Part shown: one piece after another, positions 18,084 to 28,463 of the stretch
Position numbering within the stretch: position 1 is the first letter of the stretch
Layout of the letters: each line of letters opens with the position of its first letter
From: Citrobacter enshiensis
GTDB lineage: Bacteria > Pseudomonadota > Gammaproteobacteria > Enterobacterales > Enterobacteriaceae
DNA length: 64,000 nt
NCBI RefSeq assembly: GCF_029338175.1
Contig: NZ_CP119862.1
Location: forward strand, 4,744,839-4,808,838
Direction: 5' to 3'
Translations under genes and position numbers: made by a program
Notes under the pieces: generated by a model
What the model was told of the DNA's origin: nothing
The model's database searches: none
Seen by the model: the letters and a program-made list of their open reading frames with translations, nothing else

Positions 18084-19133
18084 ATGGCAACTGGCATGCT
18101 GCCCGATGCTGGGCAGATCCTTAATTCTTTAATCAATAGCATCTTACTTGTCGATGACGAGTTGGCGGTGCATTACGCCAATCCCGCCGCGCAGCAGTTG
18201 CTCGCCCAAAGTTCCCGCAAACTGTTTGGCACACCGTTACCTGAACTGCTGAGTTACTTTTCATTAAACATCGGTCTGATGCGAGAGAGCCTGCTAGCGG
18301 GCCAGGGCTTTACAGACAACGAAGTCACACTGGTGATAGATAGTCACTCACATATCCTCTCCGTGACCGCACAAAGGCTGCCAGATGGCCTTATCCTGCT
18401 GGAAATGGCGCCGATGGATAACCAACGCCGTTTGAGCCAGGAACAGCTGCAGCATGCTCAACAAATTGCTGCCCGCGATCTGGTGCGTGGTCTGGCGCAT
18501 GAAATTAAAAATCCGCTTGGCGGTTTACGCGGCGCGGCGCAGTTACTGAGCAAGGCGCTTCCCGATCCGGCGTTGACGGAGTACACCAAAGTCATTATCG
18601 AGCAGGCGGACAGACTGCGTAATCTGGTTGACCGCCTGCTGGGGCCACAACATCCGGGCATGCACATCAACGAAAGTATTCATAAGGTCGCAGAACGTGT
18701 GGTGGCGCTGGTTTCAATGGAGCTGCCAGAAAACGTGACGCTGATTCGTGATTACGATCCGAGTCTGCCGGAGCTACCGCACGACCCGGACCAAATCGAG
18801 CAGGTGCTGCTGAATATCGTGCGCAACGCCCTCCAGGCGCTGGGGCCGAACGGTGGCGAAATTATTCTGCGTACCCGCACTGCTTTCCAGCTAACCCTGC
18901 ACGGAATGCGTTATCGCCTGGCGGCGCGTATTGACGTAGAAGACAACGGTCCGGGCATTCCTTCCCATTTGCAGGACACGTTGTTTTACCCCATGGTGAG
19001 CGGTCGCGAAGGTGGTACCGGGCTGGGTCTGTCCATCGCCCGTAATTTGATTGATCAACATTCCGGCAAAATTGAATTTACCAGTTGGCCGGGTCATACC
19101 GAGTTCTCGGTTTACCTGCCTATCAGGAAATAA
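18084..19133 (+). CDS. glnL: Nitrogen regulation sensor histidine kinase NtrB
   Basis: A 349-residue cytoplasmic PAS-containing histidine kinase/phosphatase. The N-terminal PAS domain covers about residues 10-110. The H-box is [12 protein letters not shown] with His139. The ATPase domain has [10 protein letters not shown] (N box), [10 protein letters not shown] (G1) and [11 protein letters not shown] (G2). It phosphorylates NtrC under nitrogen limitation and dephosphorylates it with PII. Same length as E. coli. It is followed by glnG after 11 bp, forming the bicistronic regulatory part of glnALG. Confidence 0.97.
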   Translation: MATGMLPDAGQILNSLINSILLVDDELAVHYANPAAQQLLAQSSRKLFGTPLPELLSYFSLNIGLMRESLLAGQGFTDNEVTLVIDSHSHILSVTAQRLPDGLILLEMAPMDNQRRLSQEQLQHAQQIAARDLVRGLAHEIKNPLGGLRGAAQLLSKALPDPALTEYTKVIIEQADRLRNLVDRLLGPQHPGMHINESIHKVAERVVALVSMELPENVTLIRDYDPSLPELPHDPDQIEQVLLNIVRNALQALGPNGGEIILRTRTAFQLTLHGMRYRLAARIDVEDNGPGIPSHLQDTLFYPMVSGREGGTGLGLSIARNLIDQHSGKIEFTSWPGHTEFSVYLPIRK

Positions 19134-19144
19134 AGGTGACGTTT

Positions 19145-20554
19145 ATGCAACGAGGAATAGTCTGGGTAGTCGATGACGATAGTTCCATCCGTTGGGTGCT
19201 TGAACGTGCGCTCGCCGGGGCAGGGCTGAACTGCACCACGTTTGAAAGCGGTCACGAGGTACTGGACGCGCTGGCAAGCAAAACGCCAGATGTTCTGCTG
19301 TCTGATATCCGTATGCCGGGAATGGACGGTCTGGCGCTGTTAAAACAGATTAAGCAACGCCACTCTATGCTGCCGGTCATCATTATGACGGCCCATTCCG
19401 ATCTGGACGCTGCCGTCAGTGCTTATCAGCAGGGCGCATTTGATTACCTGCCAAAACCTTTTGATATTGACGAAGCAGTCGCGCTGGTTGAGCGTGCTAT
19501 CAGCCACTATCAGGAACAGCAGCAACCCCGGAATATCCAGAACAACGGCCCGACCACCGATATCATTGGTGAAGCCCCTGCTATGCAGGATGTATTTCGT
19601 ATTATTGGCCGGTTGTCTCGCTCTTCAATCAGCGTGCTGATCAACGGCGAATCCGGCACTGGCAAAGAGCTGGTTGCCCATGCGCTGCATCGCCACAGCC
19701 CGCGTGTCAAAGCGCCGTTTATTGCCCTGAATATGGCGGCCATTCCGAAGGATTTGATTGAATCTGAGTTATTTGGTCACGAAAAAGGCGCATTTACTGG
19801 CGCGAATACCATTCGCCAGGGGCGTTTTGAACAGGCTGACGGCGGGACGCTGTTTCTGGATGAAATAGGCGACATGCCGCTGGACGTGCAAACGCGCTTG
19901 CTGCGAGTCCTCGCTGACGGGCAGTTTTATCGCGTCGGCGGATATGCGCCCGTGAAGGTGGATGTGCGTATTATTGCCGCCACTCACCAGAACCTGGAAT
20001 TACGCGTGCAGGAAGGCAAGTTTCGTGAAGACCTGTTCCATCGCCTGAACGTGATTCGCGTTCATTTGCCGCCGCTGCGTGAGCGCCGGGAAGATATTCC
20101 CCGTCTGGCGCGTCATTTTCTGCAAGACGCCGCACAGGAATTAGGGGTTGAAGCCAAACAATTGCACCCGGAAACCGAAGCCGCCCTGACGCGCCTGGCA
20201 TGGCCGGGTAACGTGCGCCAGCTAGAAAACACCTGCCGCTGGCTAACCGTTATGGCCGCCGGACAGGAAGTGTTAATTCAGGATCTCCCCAGCGAGTTGT
20301 TTGACGTCGCCGTTCCCGACAGTCCTTCACATATGCAGCCGGACAGTTGGGCCACCCTGTTGGCGCAGTGGGCCGATCGGGCGCTGCGTTCCGGTCATCA
20401 AAACCTGCTCTCGGAAGCGCAACCGGAAATGGAACGCACACTGTTAACGACCGCGTTACGTCATACGCAGGGGCATAAACAGGAAGCGGCAAGATTGCTT
20501 GGCTGGGGTCGTAATACCCTGACACGCAAGCTTAAAGAGTTAGGAATGGAATAA
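19145..20554 (+). CDS. glnG: Nitrogen regulator NtrC, sigma-54 activator
   Basis: A 469-residue response regulator: receiver domain (Asp54 in [11 protein letters not shown]), AAA+ sigma-54 interaction domain (Walker [15 protein letters not shown] loop for sigma-54 contact; [19 protein letters not shown]), and a C-terminal Fis-type helix-turn-helix ([22 protein letters not shown]). Start at 19145 ([12 protein letters not shown]) gives the E. coli length; an upstream in-frame start would overlap glnL. It activates glnA and many nitrogen genes after phosphorylation by NtrB. Confidence 0.97.
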   Translation: MQRGIVWVVDDDSSIRWVLERALAGAGLNCTTFESGHEVLDALASKTPDVLLSDIRMPGMDGLALLKQIKQRHSMLPVIIMTAHSDLDAAVSAYQQGAFDYLPKPFDIDEAVALVERAISHYQEQQQPRNIQNNGPTTDIIGEAPAMQDVFRIIGRLSRSSISVLINGESGTGKELVAHALHRHSPRVKAPFIALNMAAIPKDLIESELFGHEKGAFTGANTIRQGRFEQADGGTLFLDEIGDMPLDVQTRLLRVLADGQFYRVGGYAPVKVDVRIIAATHQNLELRVQEGKFREDLFHRLNVIRVHLPPLRERREDIPRLARHFLQDAAQELGVEAKQLHPETEAALTRLAWPGNVRQLENTCRWLTVMAAGQEVLIQDLPSELFDVAVPDSPSHMQPDSWATLLAQWADRALRSGHQNLLSEAQPEMERTLLTTALRHTQGHKQEAARLLGWGRNTLTRKLKELGME

Positions 20555-20600
20555 CGCCTGATGGCGCTGCGCTTATCAGGTCTACGAAACGTAGCCCCGG
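20555..20600. repeat. REP element between glnG and hemN
   Basis: GCCTGATGGCGCTGCGCTTATCAGG followed by TCTACG is a typical palindromic REP unit at the convergent end of glnG and hemN. Confidence 0.85.
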
Positions 20601-20625
20601 TTAGCACAGCGCCACTGGGAAGTTG

Positions 20626-21999
20626 TTAAATGACGCGTGAGAACTGCTGCATCCGCGCTTTACGGCGCAGATACGCATCAAAGCACATGCAAATGTTACG
20701 GATCAGCAAGCGCCCTTTTGGCGTCACCTGAATCCCTTTCTCATTCACGTCCACCAGCCCATCTTTTGCCAATGGCGCCAGCAGTTTCAGATCTTCAGCA
20801 AAGTATTCGGTAAAGGTGAGTTCCCACTGAGATTCGACGTCGGCAAAATCGAGACGGAAGTTGCAAATCAGCGACTTAATAACATCCCGGCGAATACAGT
20901 CATCCTGGGTCAATGCAATACCGCGCCATAGCGCATTTCCCTGCTCATCAACGAGCTGATAATAGTGCTTCAGCTCCTTTTGGTTCTGCGCGTAGCAGTC
21001 GCCAATCATACTGATGGCGGAAACGCCCATCCCCAGCAGGTCGGTATCGCCCTGGGTGGTGTAGCCCTGGAAATTACGGTGCAGAACGCCTTCACGTTGC
21101 GCGACGGCTAACTCATCATCCGGACGGGCAAAATGGTCCATCCCAATAAACTGATAACCCGTTTCGGTTAACGAAGAGATAGTTTCCTGCAGAATATCCA
21201 GTTTCTGCTGCGCGCTGGGCAGATCGGCATCTTTAATTTTACGTTGAGCGGCAAACAGGGTCGGCAGATGCGCGTAGTTAAAAACGCTTAGACGGTCGGG
21301 TTTCAGTTCCGCCACGCGTTTCAGGGTGAATGCGAAGCTTTCCGGCGTCTGTTTCGGTAAACCGTAAATCAGATCGATGTTGGTGGAGGTAAAACCGATA
21401 TCGCGCGCGTGATTAAGCAGCGCAAAAATAAACGCTTCGTCTTGCTCACGGTTGACCAGACGCTGAACCTCTTTGTTGAAGTCCTGTACGCCCATACTCA
21501 GGCGGTTAAAACCTTCTGCGCGTAAATGATCGAGCACATCCAACTCAATCTCACGGGGATCGACCTCGATCGAGATTTCCGCATCCGCATTAAACTGGAA
21601 GTGTTCGCGCAACAACGTCATTAAGCGACTGATTTGCGCTTTATTCAGATAGGTTGGCGTACCGCCACCCCAGTGCAGTTGGCTAACGTTGCGTCCGGAA
21701 AAAAGCGGCGCACGGTGCACTATTTCTTGCTCTAAGGCATCAAGATACTGATCGGCTTTATGCTGCTGGCGGGTCACAATCTTGTTGCAGCCGCAGAAGT
21801 AGCAGAGCTTATGACAGAATGGGATGTGTACGTAGAGAGACAGCGGGCGCTCAGGATAACGCGCCACAGCGTGCCGGAATGCCTCTTCGCCAAAGTCTTC
21901 AGAAAACTCCAGCGCGGTGGGATACGACGTATATCGTGGCCCGGAATAGTTATATTTCTGGATCAGGGCCAGATCCCAGTCTATTAGCTGTTCAGACAT
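20626..21999 (-). CDS. hemN: Oxygen-independent coproporphyrinogen III oxidase
   Basis: A 457-residue radical SAM enzyme converting coproporphyrinogen III to protoporphyrinogen IX without oxygen. The cluster motif CxxxCxxC is Cys62, Cys66 and Cys69 (HKLCYFCGCNK); GGGTPTYL and the SAM-binding segment IDLIYGLPKQT follow. Start at ATG 21999 with GGAAGGAG six bases upstream; a GTG two codons earlier is less well placed. The ribosome site lies inside the last codons of the small frame at 22002-22175, so translation of the two may be coupled. Confidence 0.97.
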   Translation of the reverse strand: MSEQLIDWDLALIQKYNYSGPRYTSYPTALEFSEDFGEEAFRHAVARYPERPLSLYVHIPFCHKLCYFCGCNKIVTRQQHKADQYLDALEQEIVHRAPLFSGRNVSQLHWGGGTPTYLNKAQISRLMTLLREHFQFNADAEISIEVDPREIELDVLDHLRAEGFNRLSMGVQDFNKEVQRLVNREQDEAFIFALLNHARDIGFTSTNIDLIYGLPKQTPESFAFTLKRVAELKPDRLSVFNYAHLPTLFAAQRKIKDADLPSAQQKLDILQETISSLTETGYQFIGMDHFARPDDELAVAQREGVLHRNFQGYTTQGDTDLLGMGVSAISMIGDCYAQNQKELKHYYQLVDEQGNALWRGIALTQDDCIRRDVIKSLICNFRLDFADVESQWELTFTEYFAEDLKLLAPLAKDGLVDVNEKGIQVTPKGRLLIRNICMCFDAYLRRKARMQQFSRVI

Positions 22000-22001
22000 G
22001 C

Positions 22002-22175
22002 TCACTCCTTCCGATGGCGTCGCTGGCGGGTACGGCGTACCGGCTTTCCTCCACTACGGGTGATAAGCCGGCTGCGCAGCCACTTCTGTCGCCGCGACAA
22101 CCGCTGTAGTTTAACGAATAACCACACCAGATAACATATAACCGGAAGGGTTATAAGCAGGACGGGGAGGCCCAC
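22002..22175 (-). CDS. Putative 57-residue single-pass membrane protein upstream of hemN
   Basis: The frame starts with GTG 12 bases after the yihI stop and ends with TGA two bases before the hemN ATG. It encodes a hydrophobic N-terminal segment (GLPVLLITLPVICYLVWLFV) and then a strongly basic tail (KLQRLSRRQKWLRSR, VRRTRQRRHRKE), the pattern of a one-helix membrane protein with a cytoplasmic tail. No ATG and no strong Shine-Dalgarno are visible; coupling to yihI is possible. The hemN ribosome site overlaps its last codons. I do not recognise it. It could be chance, but the tight packing between two genes and the composition favour a real gene. Confidence 0.5.
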   Translation of the reverse strand: MGLPVLLITLPVICYLVWLFVKLQRLSRRQKWLRSRLITRSGGKPVRRTRQRRHRKE

Positions 22176-22187
22176 GGTGTAAACCCG

Positions 22188-22694
22188 TTAGTTGCCGCCT
22201 TTGAGCAGGCGCATCATGTCTTCCTGCTTCTCGTCCTCTTCTTCTTCATCGTCATCATAAGAAAGGCCCAGCTTCTGCATCAGCTCATCAATGCGGTCCA
22301 GCTTAGTATCCACCCAGGACTGATCTTCTTCACTGAGGGTTTCGCCTGTTTCAAGACGTTCTAGCAGCGCATCCAGGCGCTCATCCGTTTCCAGTAAATC
22401 CAACTCAGCCTGCGGTGAAAGCATAGGTTTCTCACTCTTCGGTTTGTGCTGTTTGGTGACTTTTTCAGTCACTCCCAATGGAATGGGGGTTTTACTGCCA
22501 ATACGTGGATCTTTTTGTTTGTTCGCATTCTTAGAACCAGAAGCACCTTCACTGCCCGTCGCACGGCTACCCGCCGCATGGCCACGGTGCTTTTTCTGAT
22601 GCTTACGGTCACGAGCTTCCTGGTTAAGCTCTTCGCGTGTTTTACGGCGCGCTTTTGCGGGACCTTTGCCGCGTGGTGTAGAAGTTGATTTCAT
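22188..22694 (-). CDS. yihI: Der GTPase-activating protein YihI
   Basis: A 168-residue protein, very polar. The Lys/Arg-rich N-terminal half ([20 protein letters not shown]) is followed by a conserved core ([20 protein letters not shown]) and an acidic C-terminus ([19 protein letters not shown]). In E. coli YihI stimulates GTP hydrolysis by Der and modulates 50S ribosome assembly. It is preceded by the csrC gene and its terminator and followed by a short membrane-protein-like frame and hemN. Confidence 0.95.
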   Translation of the reverse strand: MKSTSTPRGKGPAKARRKTREELNQEARDRKHQKKHRGHAAGSRATGSEGASGSKNANKQKDPRIGSKTPIPLGVTEKVTKQHKPKSEKPMLSPQAELDLLETDERLDALLERLETGETLSEEDQSWVDTKLDRIDELMQKLGLSYDDDEEEEDEKQEDMMRLLKGGN

Positions 22695-22762
22695 AATAAT
22701 TCGTCTTTGGCCGTTTTATTCAGTATACATTTGCGGCGGAATCTAGCAGAAAGCAAGTAAAG

Positions 22763-22796
22763 AAAAAAGGCGACAGAGTCATCTGTCGCCTTTTTT
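22763..22796 (-). terminator. csrC terminator
   Basis: An 8-bp stem GGCGACAG / CTGTCGCC with A-tract and T-tract on either side. It ends CsrC on the minus strand. Confidence 0.9.
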
Positions 22797-23004
22797 CTTT
22801 ACTCATAGCCCTTAACGGGTTCTACATTCCCTGTCGGCCATCAACACACCCTGTCTTTCCTTTAGCCTGAAACGTTCCGTGTTGTTTCCATTTCCTTTTA
22901 CATACGTCTCCGGACGTTTGTCTTCCTGACAATCCTGTGTCTTCGCCTCCTGGCGCTCCTGACCCTCATCCTGAGTCCGTCTGTCCTGTCAGCATCCTCG
23001 CTAT
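22763..23004 (-). ncRNA. csrC: CsrC small RNA
   Basis: The minus strand from about 23004 reads ATAGCGAGGATGCTGACAGG and continues with many GGA motifs in loops (CAGGATGAGG, CAGGAGCG, CAGGAGG, CCGGAGACG, AAGGAAATGGA), and ends in the hairpin GGCGACAG...CTGTCGCC followed by TTTTTT. Sequence and position (between yihA and yihI) match E. coli CsrC, about 245 nt. CsrC binds and sequesters CsrA, the global carbon-storage regulator; in E. coli it is activated by BarA/UvrY. The 5' end is set by similarity and may be off by a few bases. Confidence 0.93.
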
Positions 23005-23275
23005 GAACACTACTTTACGCCATCAGGTCAGGCAGACAAGTGACCAACACGATGTTTTCGACATGTAAGAGCACCATTAAAAAAATAACTTAATGATTTC
23101 TTTACGCTATATTGCTTTTCACCCAGTAATGACTCTGAAATTTCGTATATCTACAATCGTCAATGTCTCACAAACCACGTGGTTTTTACTTACACTGGCA
23201 TATGTCGAAACATCCGTCTTTTGCTGGGGTTCAGGTATAATCGCTGCAAAGCTTTGACTGACGGAGACGACCCCT

Positions 23276-23908
23276 TTGATTAATTTGAATTATCAACAGA
23301 CGCACTTTGTAATGAGTGCGCCTGATATTCGCCACTTACCTTCCGATACCGGAATCGAAGTGGCGTTCGCTGGCCGTTCCAATGCAGGCAAATCCAGCGC
23401 GCTGAATACCCTGACGAACCAGAAGAGCCTGGCGCGTACCTCCAAAACACCCGGTCGCACACAGTTGATCAACCTGTTTGAAGTCGTGGACGGTAAACGT
23501 CTTGTCGACCTGCCAGGATACGGTTACGCCGAAGTTCCGGAAGAGATGAAACGCAAATGGCAGCGTGCGCTGGCGGAATACCTGGAAAAGCGTCAGAGCC
23601 TGCAAGGGTTGGTGGTGCTGATGGACATTCGCCACCCGCTGAAGGATCTCGACCAACAGATGATTCTGTGGGCCGTTGAGAGCAATGTTCAGGTTTTGGT
23701 TCTGCTGACTAAAGCAGACAAACTGGCCAGCGGAGCGCGTAAAGCTCAGCTCAATATGGTGCGTGAAGCCGTTCTGGCGTTTAACGGTGATGTGCAGGTA
23801 GAAGCATTTTCGTCGCTGAAGAAGCAAGGCGTGGATAAGTTACGTCAGAAGCTGGATACCTGGTTTAGTGAGCTGGCGCCAATTGAAGAGAGCCAGGACG
23901 CAGAATAA
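23276..23908 (+). CDS. yihA: Ribosome biogenesis GTP-binding protein EngB/YsxC
   Basis: A 210-residue essential-type GTPase involved in 50S assembly. P-loop GRSNAGKSS at 33-41, G2 TPGRTQ, G3 [12 protein letters not shown]4 LLTKADK. The start is TTG at 23276, with GGAG nine bases upstream, which gives the same length and N-terminus (NLNYQQTHF) as the E. coli protein; an internal ATG would lose conserved residues. A -10 TATAAT lies at 23236-23241. Divergent from csrC, convergent with spf. Confidence 0.96.
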   Translation: MINLNYQQTHFVMSAPDIRHLPSDTGIEVAFAGRSNAGKSSALNTLTNQKSLARTSKTPGRTQLINLFEVVDGKRLVDLPGYGYAEVPEEMKRKWQRALAEYLEKRQSLQGLVVLMDIRHPLKDLDQQMILWAVESNVQVLVLLTKADKLASGARKAQLNMVREAVLAFNGDVQVEAFSSLKKQGVDKLRQKLDTWFSELAPIEESQDAE

Positions 23909-23928
23909 TCCCTTCCTGCGAATGTTGT

Positions 23929-23967
23929 ACCGGATAATGTCGCTACTGCAGCTTATCCGGTCTACGG
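23929..23967. repeat. REP-like element after yihA
   Basis: ACCGGATAATG...GCTTATCCGGTCTACGG is a REP-type imperfect palindrome ending in the usual CTACGG, 20 bp past the yihA stop. Confidence 0.75.
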
Positions 23968-23983
23968 ATCGTGTTTTCGCTTT

Positions 23984-24105
23984 TACTCAAAATAATTCAA
24001 GTTGCAGGAAGGCGGTGACGCAGTGAATCCTCAGGAGCTTACATCAGTAAGTGACTGAGGTGAGCGAGGAAACCAACGCACCTGCAGCGTGAAGTATGAA
24101 GAGTA
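23984..24105. repeat. ERIC element between yihA and spf
   Basis: About 122 bp bounded by TACTC / GAGTA, with the ERIC core GTGAATCCTCAGGAGCTTAC and AAGTGACTGAGGTGAGCG. It stops 4 bp short of the spf terminator end, so any readthrough from Spot 42 goes into it. Confidence 0.9.
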
Positions 24106-24109
24106 CAAT

Positions 24110-24218
24110 AAAAAACGCCCCAGTCATTAACTGACTGGGGCGGCTAAAATATTCAGCCAAATCCGATTACGTGAAGTAAAAGGTCTGAAAGATAGAACAT
24201 CTTACCTCTGTACCCTAC
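24110..24218 (-). ncRNA. spf: Spot 42 small RNA
   Basis: The minus strand from 24218 reads GTAGGGTACAGAGGTAAGAT, followed by the conserved GTTCTATCTTTCAGACC and ends in the hairpin GCCCCAGTCAG...CTGACTGGGGC with TTTTTTATT. It is essentially identical to E. coli Spot 42 (109 nt). It is an Hfq-dependent regulator of galK and many catabolic mRNAs and is repressed by CRP-cAMP. It lies between polA and yihA as in E. coli. Confidence 0.97.
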
Positions 24219-24365
24219 GCGAATAACTTTACTCTTTTTTGAGCAGCTCAGAAAGCACTTTTTGTAATTTTTTTTCATTCCTTACATAGGGAATTCCAAT
24301 AATCATCACAAAATGTTCTATCTTATGTTGCTTAGTTACGAAAAAATGCGCTGTTCAGTAAACCC

Positions 24366-27152
24366 TTAGTGCGCTTGATCCCAGTTTTCACCGCTTCCCA
24401 CTTCCACCAGCAGCGGCACATCAATGTGCGTACAGTTTTCCATCAATTGATGGATCTTTTTCGATACGGTATCGAGATCGTCTTTGTGCACTTCAAACAC
24501 CAGTTCATCGTGCACTTGCATGATCATGTGGACACGAGGTTGCTCGGTTTGCAGCCAGTCATCAACGGCAATCATCGCACGTTTGATAATGTCTGCCGCA
24601 GTCCCCTGCATCGGTGCGTTGATCGCCGCACGTTCAGCACCTGCACGTCGCGCAGCATTGCTGGACTTGATGTCTGGTAAGTACAGGCGGCGCCCTTCCA
24701 GGGTTTCAACGAATCCCTGCTCTTTGGCCTGTGCTCGCGTGCGCTCCATATACTCCAGCACGCCAGGGTACCGTTCGAAGTACAAATCCATATACTTCTG
24801 CGCTTCTTTACGCGGAATGTTCAACTGACGCGCAAGTCCGAAGGCGCTCATACCGTAGATCAGACCAAAGTTAATGGCTTTTGCGCTACGACGCTGTTCG
24901 CCCGTCACGCTCTCCAACGGTAAACCAAAGACTTCAGCTGCCGTTGCACGGTGAATATCTTTTCCTTGTGCAAAAGCGGCTAACAGCCCTTTGTCTCGCG
25001 AGAGATGCGCCATAATACGCAGCTCGATTTGCGAGTAATCCGCCGAGACAATCAGATAATCCTGCGGCGGAATAAATGCCTGACGGATACGGCGGCCTTC
25101 GTCGTTACGTACTGGAATATTTTGCAGGTTTGGATCGGTTGATGATAAACGCCCTGTTGCAGTTACCGCCTGATGATAAGAGGTATGCACGCGTCCGGTT
25201 TTCGGGTTGATCATCAGCGGCAGCTTATCGGTGTAGGTCGATTTCAGCTTCGCCAGACCGCGATACTCCAGAATCACCTTCGGCAACGGGTAGTCTAATG
25301 CCAGCTCTTCCAGCACCTCTTCCGACGTTGACGGCGCGCCACCCGGAGTTTTCTTCAGCGGCTTAATTCCCTGTTTTTCAAACAGAATCGTTTGCAGCTG
25401 TTTTGTGGAAGAGAGATTAAACGCTTCTCCCGCGATCTCATGCGCCTTTTGCTCCAGCTCCGCCAGGCGTAACGACAGCTCTTCCGAATGTTTGTGCAAC
25501 ACGGCGGGATCAATCTTCACGCCGTTACGCTCAACACGAGACAGCACTGGCACCAGCGGCATTTCGATGTTCTCAAAAACATTCAGCGGCCCTTTGTGCT
25601 TCTGCAGTTCAGGCCACATTTTCAAATGCAGTTGTAGTGTGACGTCGGCGTCTTCTGCGGCATAACGCCCGGCTTCTTCCAGAGCAATCTGGTTAAACGT
25701 CAGCTGGTTTTTACCTTTGCCGGCAATCTCTTCGAATGTGATCGTTTTGTGCTTCAACCAACGATCGGACAGGCTGTCCATGTCGTGTCGACCCGCAACG
25801 CTATTCAGGATGTAAGACTCCAGCATCGTATCGAAAGCGATACCGCGCAGCTCAATGCCATAGTTTTGCAATACGCCACGGTCATACTTCAGGTTTTGCC
25901 CCACCTTACGGGCATCCTCATCTTCCAGTAGCGGTTTTAGCAGTTCCAGTGCGCGGTCGCGGGCAATCTGATCGGGCGCATCAAGATAATCATGAGCAAC
26001 AGGGACGTAAGCCGCCACACCGGGTTCAATGGCAAAAGAGAGGCCTACCAGATTCGCAGAGTGGTTATCGAGACTGTCGGTTTCTGTATCAAATGCAAAG
26101 ACTGGCGCTTTTTTCAGTTTCTCAATCCAGCTTTCCAGCGTGGCTTCGTCCAGTATCGTCACATAGTGGTCATAGGAGAGTGCCGCCACTGGTTCTTCAG
26201 GCGTTTCGTCAGCCACGATGGTTTCTTGCGGTTTTGCCGCTGGTTTTGCGCCTTTTGCCTGCAGCCATTTCCCGGCTTCAACATCGACAATCCAGCGCTT
26301 AAATTCGTACTTTTTAAACAGATCCAGCAACGTGTCTGCGGCAGGCTGCTGAACGGTAAGTTGCTCGCAGGCCAGTTCCAGTTCGACGTCGGTTTTGATC
26401 GTCGCCAGCTTGTAAGACAGATATGCCACATCTTTATTCTGCTCAAGCTTCGCCGCCATGGTTTTCGCACCGCGGAAAGTCAGGCCGGCAATTTTGTCTG
26501 ATTCTGCATACAACGTATCGAGGCCGCCCAGCCCCTGCAGCAAAGCCTGCGCGGTTTTTTCGCCGACTCCCGGAACGCCCGGAATGTTATCGGAGGAGTC
26601 CCCCATCAGGGCCAGGAAGTCGATGATCAATTCTGGCGGGACACCGTACTTATTCACCACCTCATCCGGGCCAAGGATCGTATTGGTCATGGTGTTGATG
26701 AGCGTAACGTTCGGCGTCACTAGCTGGGCCATGTCCTTATCGCCAGTACTAATGAGTACCGGGCGACCGACTTTCTCCGCTTCACGCGCCAGCGTACCGA
26801 TAACGTCATCCGCTTCGACACCGGAAACCGCCAACAACGGCAAGCCCATCGCTTTTACCATTGCATGCAGAGGCTCGATCTGCGCACGCAGATCGTCAGG
26901 CATCGGCGGGCGATGAGATTTGTAATGCTCGAACAACTCATCACGGAAGGTTTTACCCTTAGCATCAAATACCACGGCGGCATGCGTCGGCTGATACTGC
27001 ATAATCAGGCTGCGCAGCATGTTAAGAACACCGTACATCGCACCCGTGGGCTCCCCCGCACCATTCGTCAGCGGTGGGAACGCGTGATATGCGCGATAGA
27101 GATAAGATGAACCATCTACAAGGATAAGTGGGTTTTCTGGGATCTGAACCAT
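24366..27152 (-). CDS. polA: DNA polymerase I
   Basis: A 928-residue enzyme with all three domains: N-terminal 5' nuclease ([41 protein letters not shown]), 3'-5' exonuclease (FDTETDSLD), and family A polymerase (motif [13 protein letters not shown], motif [15 protein letters not shown], motif [10 protein letters not shown]). Ends in the usual [10 protein letters not shown]. It functions in Okazaki-fragment maturation and repair. Divergent from yihG across 363 bp that hold two DnaA boxes. Confidence 0.98.
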   Translation of the reverse strand: MVQIPENPLILVDGSSYLYRAYHAFPPLTNGAGEPTGAMYGVLNMLRSLIMQYQPTHAAVVFDAKGKTFRDELFEHYKSHRPPMPDDLRAQIEPLHAMVKAMGLPLLAVSGVEADDVIGTLAREAEKVGRPVLISTGDKDMAQLVTPNVTLINTMTNTILGPDEVVNKYGVPPELIIDFLALMGDSSDNIPGVPGVGEKTAQALLQGLGGLDTLYAESDKIAGLTFRGAKTMAAKLEQNKDVAYLSYKLATIKTDVELELACEQLTVQQPAADTLLDLFKKYEFKRWIVDVEAGKWLQAKGAKPAAKPQETIVADETPEEPVAALSYDHYVTILDEATLESWIEKLKKAPVFAFDTETDSLDNHSANLVGLSFAIEPGVAAYVPVAHDYLDAPDQIARDRALELLKPLLEDEDARKVGQNLKYDRGVLQNYGIELRGIAFDTMLESYILNSVAGRHDMDSLSDRWLKHKTITFEEIAGKGKNQLTFNQIALEEAGRYAAEDADVTLQLHLKMWPELQKHKGPLNVFENIEMPLVPVLSRVERNGVKIDPAVLHKHSEELSLRLAELEQKAHEIAGEAFNLSSTKQLQTILFEKQGIKPLKKTPGGAPSTSEEVLEELALDYPLPKVILEYRGLAKLKSTYTDKLPLMINPKTGRVHTSYHQAVTATGRLSSTDPNLQNIPVRNDEGRRIRQAFIPPQDYLIVSADYSQIELRIMAHLSRDKGLLAAFAQGKDIHRATAAEVFGLPLESVTGEQRRSAKAINFGLIYGMSAFGLARQLNIPRKEAQKYMDLYFERYPGVLEYMERTRAQAKEQGFVETLEGRRLYLPDIKSSNAARRAGAERAAINAPMQGTAADIIKRAMIAVDDWLQTEQPRVHMIMQVHDELVFEVHKDDLDTVSKKIHQLMENCTHIDVPLLVEVGSGENWDQAH

Positions 27153-27515
27153 AATGTCCGTGCCTGTTTATCAGATTATGGTTAAAGGATGCCACAGACG
27201 GGATGAAAACATGAGTTTTTCACCGTATTTGTCGTAAAACTTTTGCAGATCTTCTGGAACGCTCGCAAAGCAAATTGTGGATAACTTTGTGTATAAATAA
27301 TTTAATTCAGTTTATCTCAGGTATTATGTTTTAAATATCATAATTTTTATTCAATTTTTTCATCACGTTAGACAGGCGCCCAGAGATTTATTCTTAAAAT
27401 AACGCCGATATCAGGATGTGGATAGATATAGTTAACTTTTCTATTTCGCGAAGACCCATTATTTGGTCCGTTTTCTGATAAAATCGGCCCCTTGCGCGTC
27501 TTTAGCGCACTATTT
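27153..27515. promoter_or_regulatory. Divergent polA/yihG regulatory region
   Basis: This 363-bp AT-rich spacer contains the promoters of polA (minus) and yihG (plus). TGATAAAATC at about 27476-27485 is a plausible -10 region for yihG. Apart from the DnaA boxes at 27276-27296 no other structure is obvious. Confidence 0.5.
27276..27296 (-). promoter_or_regulatory. Pair of DnaA boxes upstream of polA
   Basis: TGTGGATAA (27276-27284) is a perfect DnaA box (TTATCCACA on the minus strand). TGTGTATAA (27288-27296) equals TTATACACA, the form of the weaker oriC R2 box. Both have the same orientation, 12 bp apart, about 125-145 bp before the polA start. DnaA has been reported to stimulate polA expression in E. 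coli, which fits. Confidence 0.7.
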
Positions 27516-28451
27516 ATGGCTAACCTTTTGAATAATTTAATTATGACGAGAATACTCGCTGCGATAACGCTTTTGCTGAGTATCGTATTGACCATTTTGG
27601 TCACGATTTTATGTTCTGTACCGATCATTATCGCCGGAATTGTGAAACTGCTTTTGCCCATTCCCTTCGTCTGGCGCAAGGTTTCCGTCTTTTGCAATTT
27701 CATGATGTATTGCTGGTGCGAAGGCCTTGCACTGCTCCTGCACCTCAACCCATGGCTAAAGTGGGATGTAGAGGGGTTGGAGGGGCTGAACAAGAAAAAC
27801 TGGTATCTGCTCATTTGTAATCATTACAGCTGGGCGGATATTGTCGTGCTTTGCGTTCTGTTCCGTAAGCACATCCCCATGAATAAATATTTCCTCAAAC
27901 AGCAACTGGCCTGGGTACCGTTTATCGGTCTGGCATGCTGGGCGCTGGATATGCCCTTTATGAAGCGTTACTCGCGCAGTTATCTGCTGCGTCACCCTGA
28001 GCGGCGTGGCAAGGATGTGGAAACCACCCGACGCTCCTGCGAGAAGTTTCGTGCGCATCCAACCACCATTGTGAATTTCGTCGAGGGCTCACGGTTTACC
28101 GATGAGAAACACCAGCAGACGCGATCACCCTACAAAAACCTGCTGCCTCCAAAAGCGGCCGGGATTGCTATGGCGTTGAACGTCCTGGGATCGCAATTTG
28201 ATAAGTTGCTCAATGTAACGCTGTGCTATCCGGAAAACAGCCGTCATCCTTTCTACGACATGCTGAGCGGCAAACTGACCCGGATCGTCGTACGTGTGAA
28301 TCTGGAACCTGCGCAGGAAGAATTGCACGGCGATTATGTTAACGACAAAGGATTTAAACGCCGCTTCCAGCTTTGGTTGAATACGCTGTGGGCTCAGAAA
28401 GACGAACTGATAGAAGAGATTAAAACATCAAATAAAAACGCCGGTCAGTGA
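27516..28451 (+). CDS. yihG: Lysophospholipid acyltransferase-like protein YihG
   Basis: A 311-residue membrane acyltransferase of the PlsC/LPLAT family. Two hydrophobic segments (about 10-50) precede the catalytic motif NHYSWAD (His103, Asp108) and the acceptor motif FVEGSRFT. In E. coli it acts as a 1-acyl-glycerol-3-phosphate acyltransferase, a second PlsC. Start chosen at ATG 27516 ([10 protein letters not shown]); a TTG eight codons upstream has no support. Its last codons form part of the terminator hairpin shared with dsbA. Confidence 0.94.
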   Translation: MANLLNNLIMTRILAAITLLLSIVLTILVTILCSVPIIIAGIVKLLLPIPFVWRKVSVFCNFMMYCWCEGLALLLHLNPWLKWDVEGLEGLNKKNWYLLICNHYSWADIVVLCVLFRKHIPMNKYFLKQQLAWVPFIGLACWALDMPFMKRYSRSYLLRHPERRGKDVETTRRSCEKFRAHPTTIVNFVEGSRFTDEKHQQTRSPYKNLLPPKAAGIAMALNVLGSQFDKLLNVTLCYPENSRHPFYDMLSGKLTRIVVRVNLEPAQEELHGDYVNDKGFKRRFQLWLNTLWAQKDELIEEIKTSNKNAGQ

Positions 28452-28462
28452 CCGGCGTTTTT
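28434..28462 (+). terminator. Bidirectional terminator overlapping the end of yihG
   Basis: AAAAACGCCGGTCA-G-TGACCGGCGTTTTT is an almost perfect palindrome. The yihG stop (TGA at 28449-28451) lies in its centre and the dsbA stop is 2 bp further on, so the same hairpin ends both convergent genes and also encodes the YihG C-terminus (KNAGQ). Confidence 0.9.
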
Positions 28463-28463
28463 G

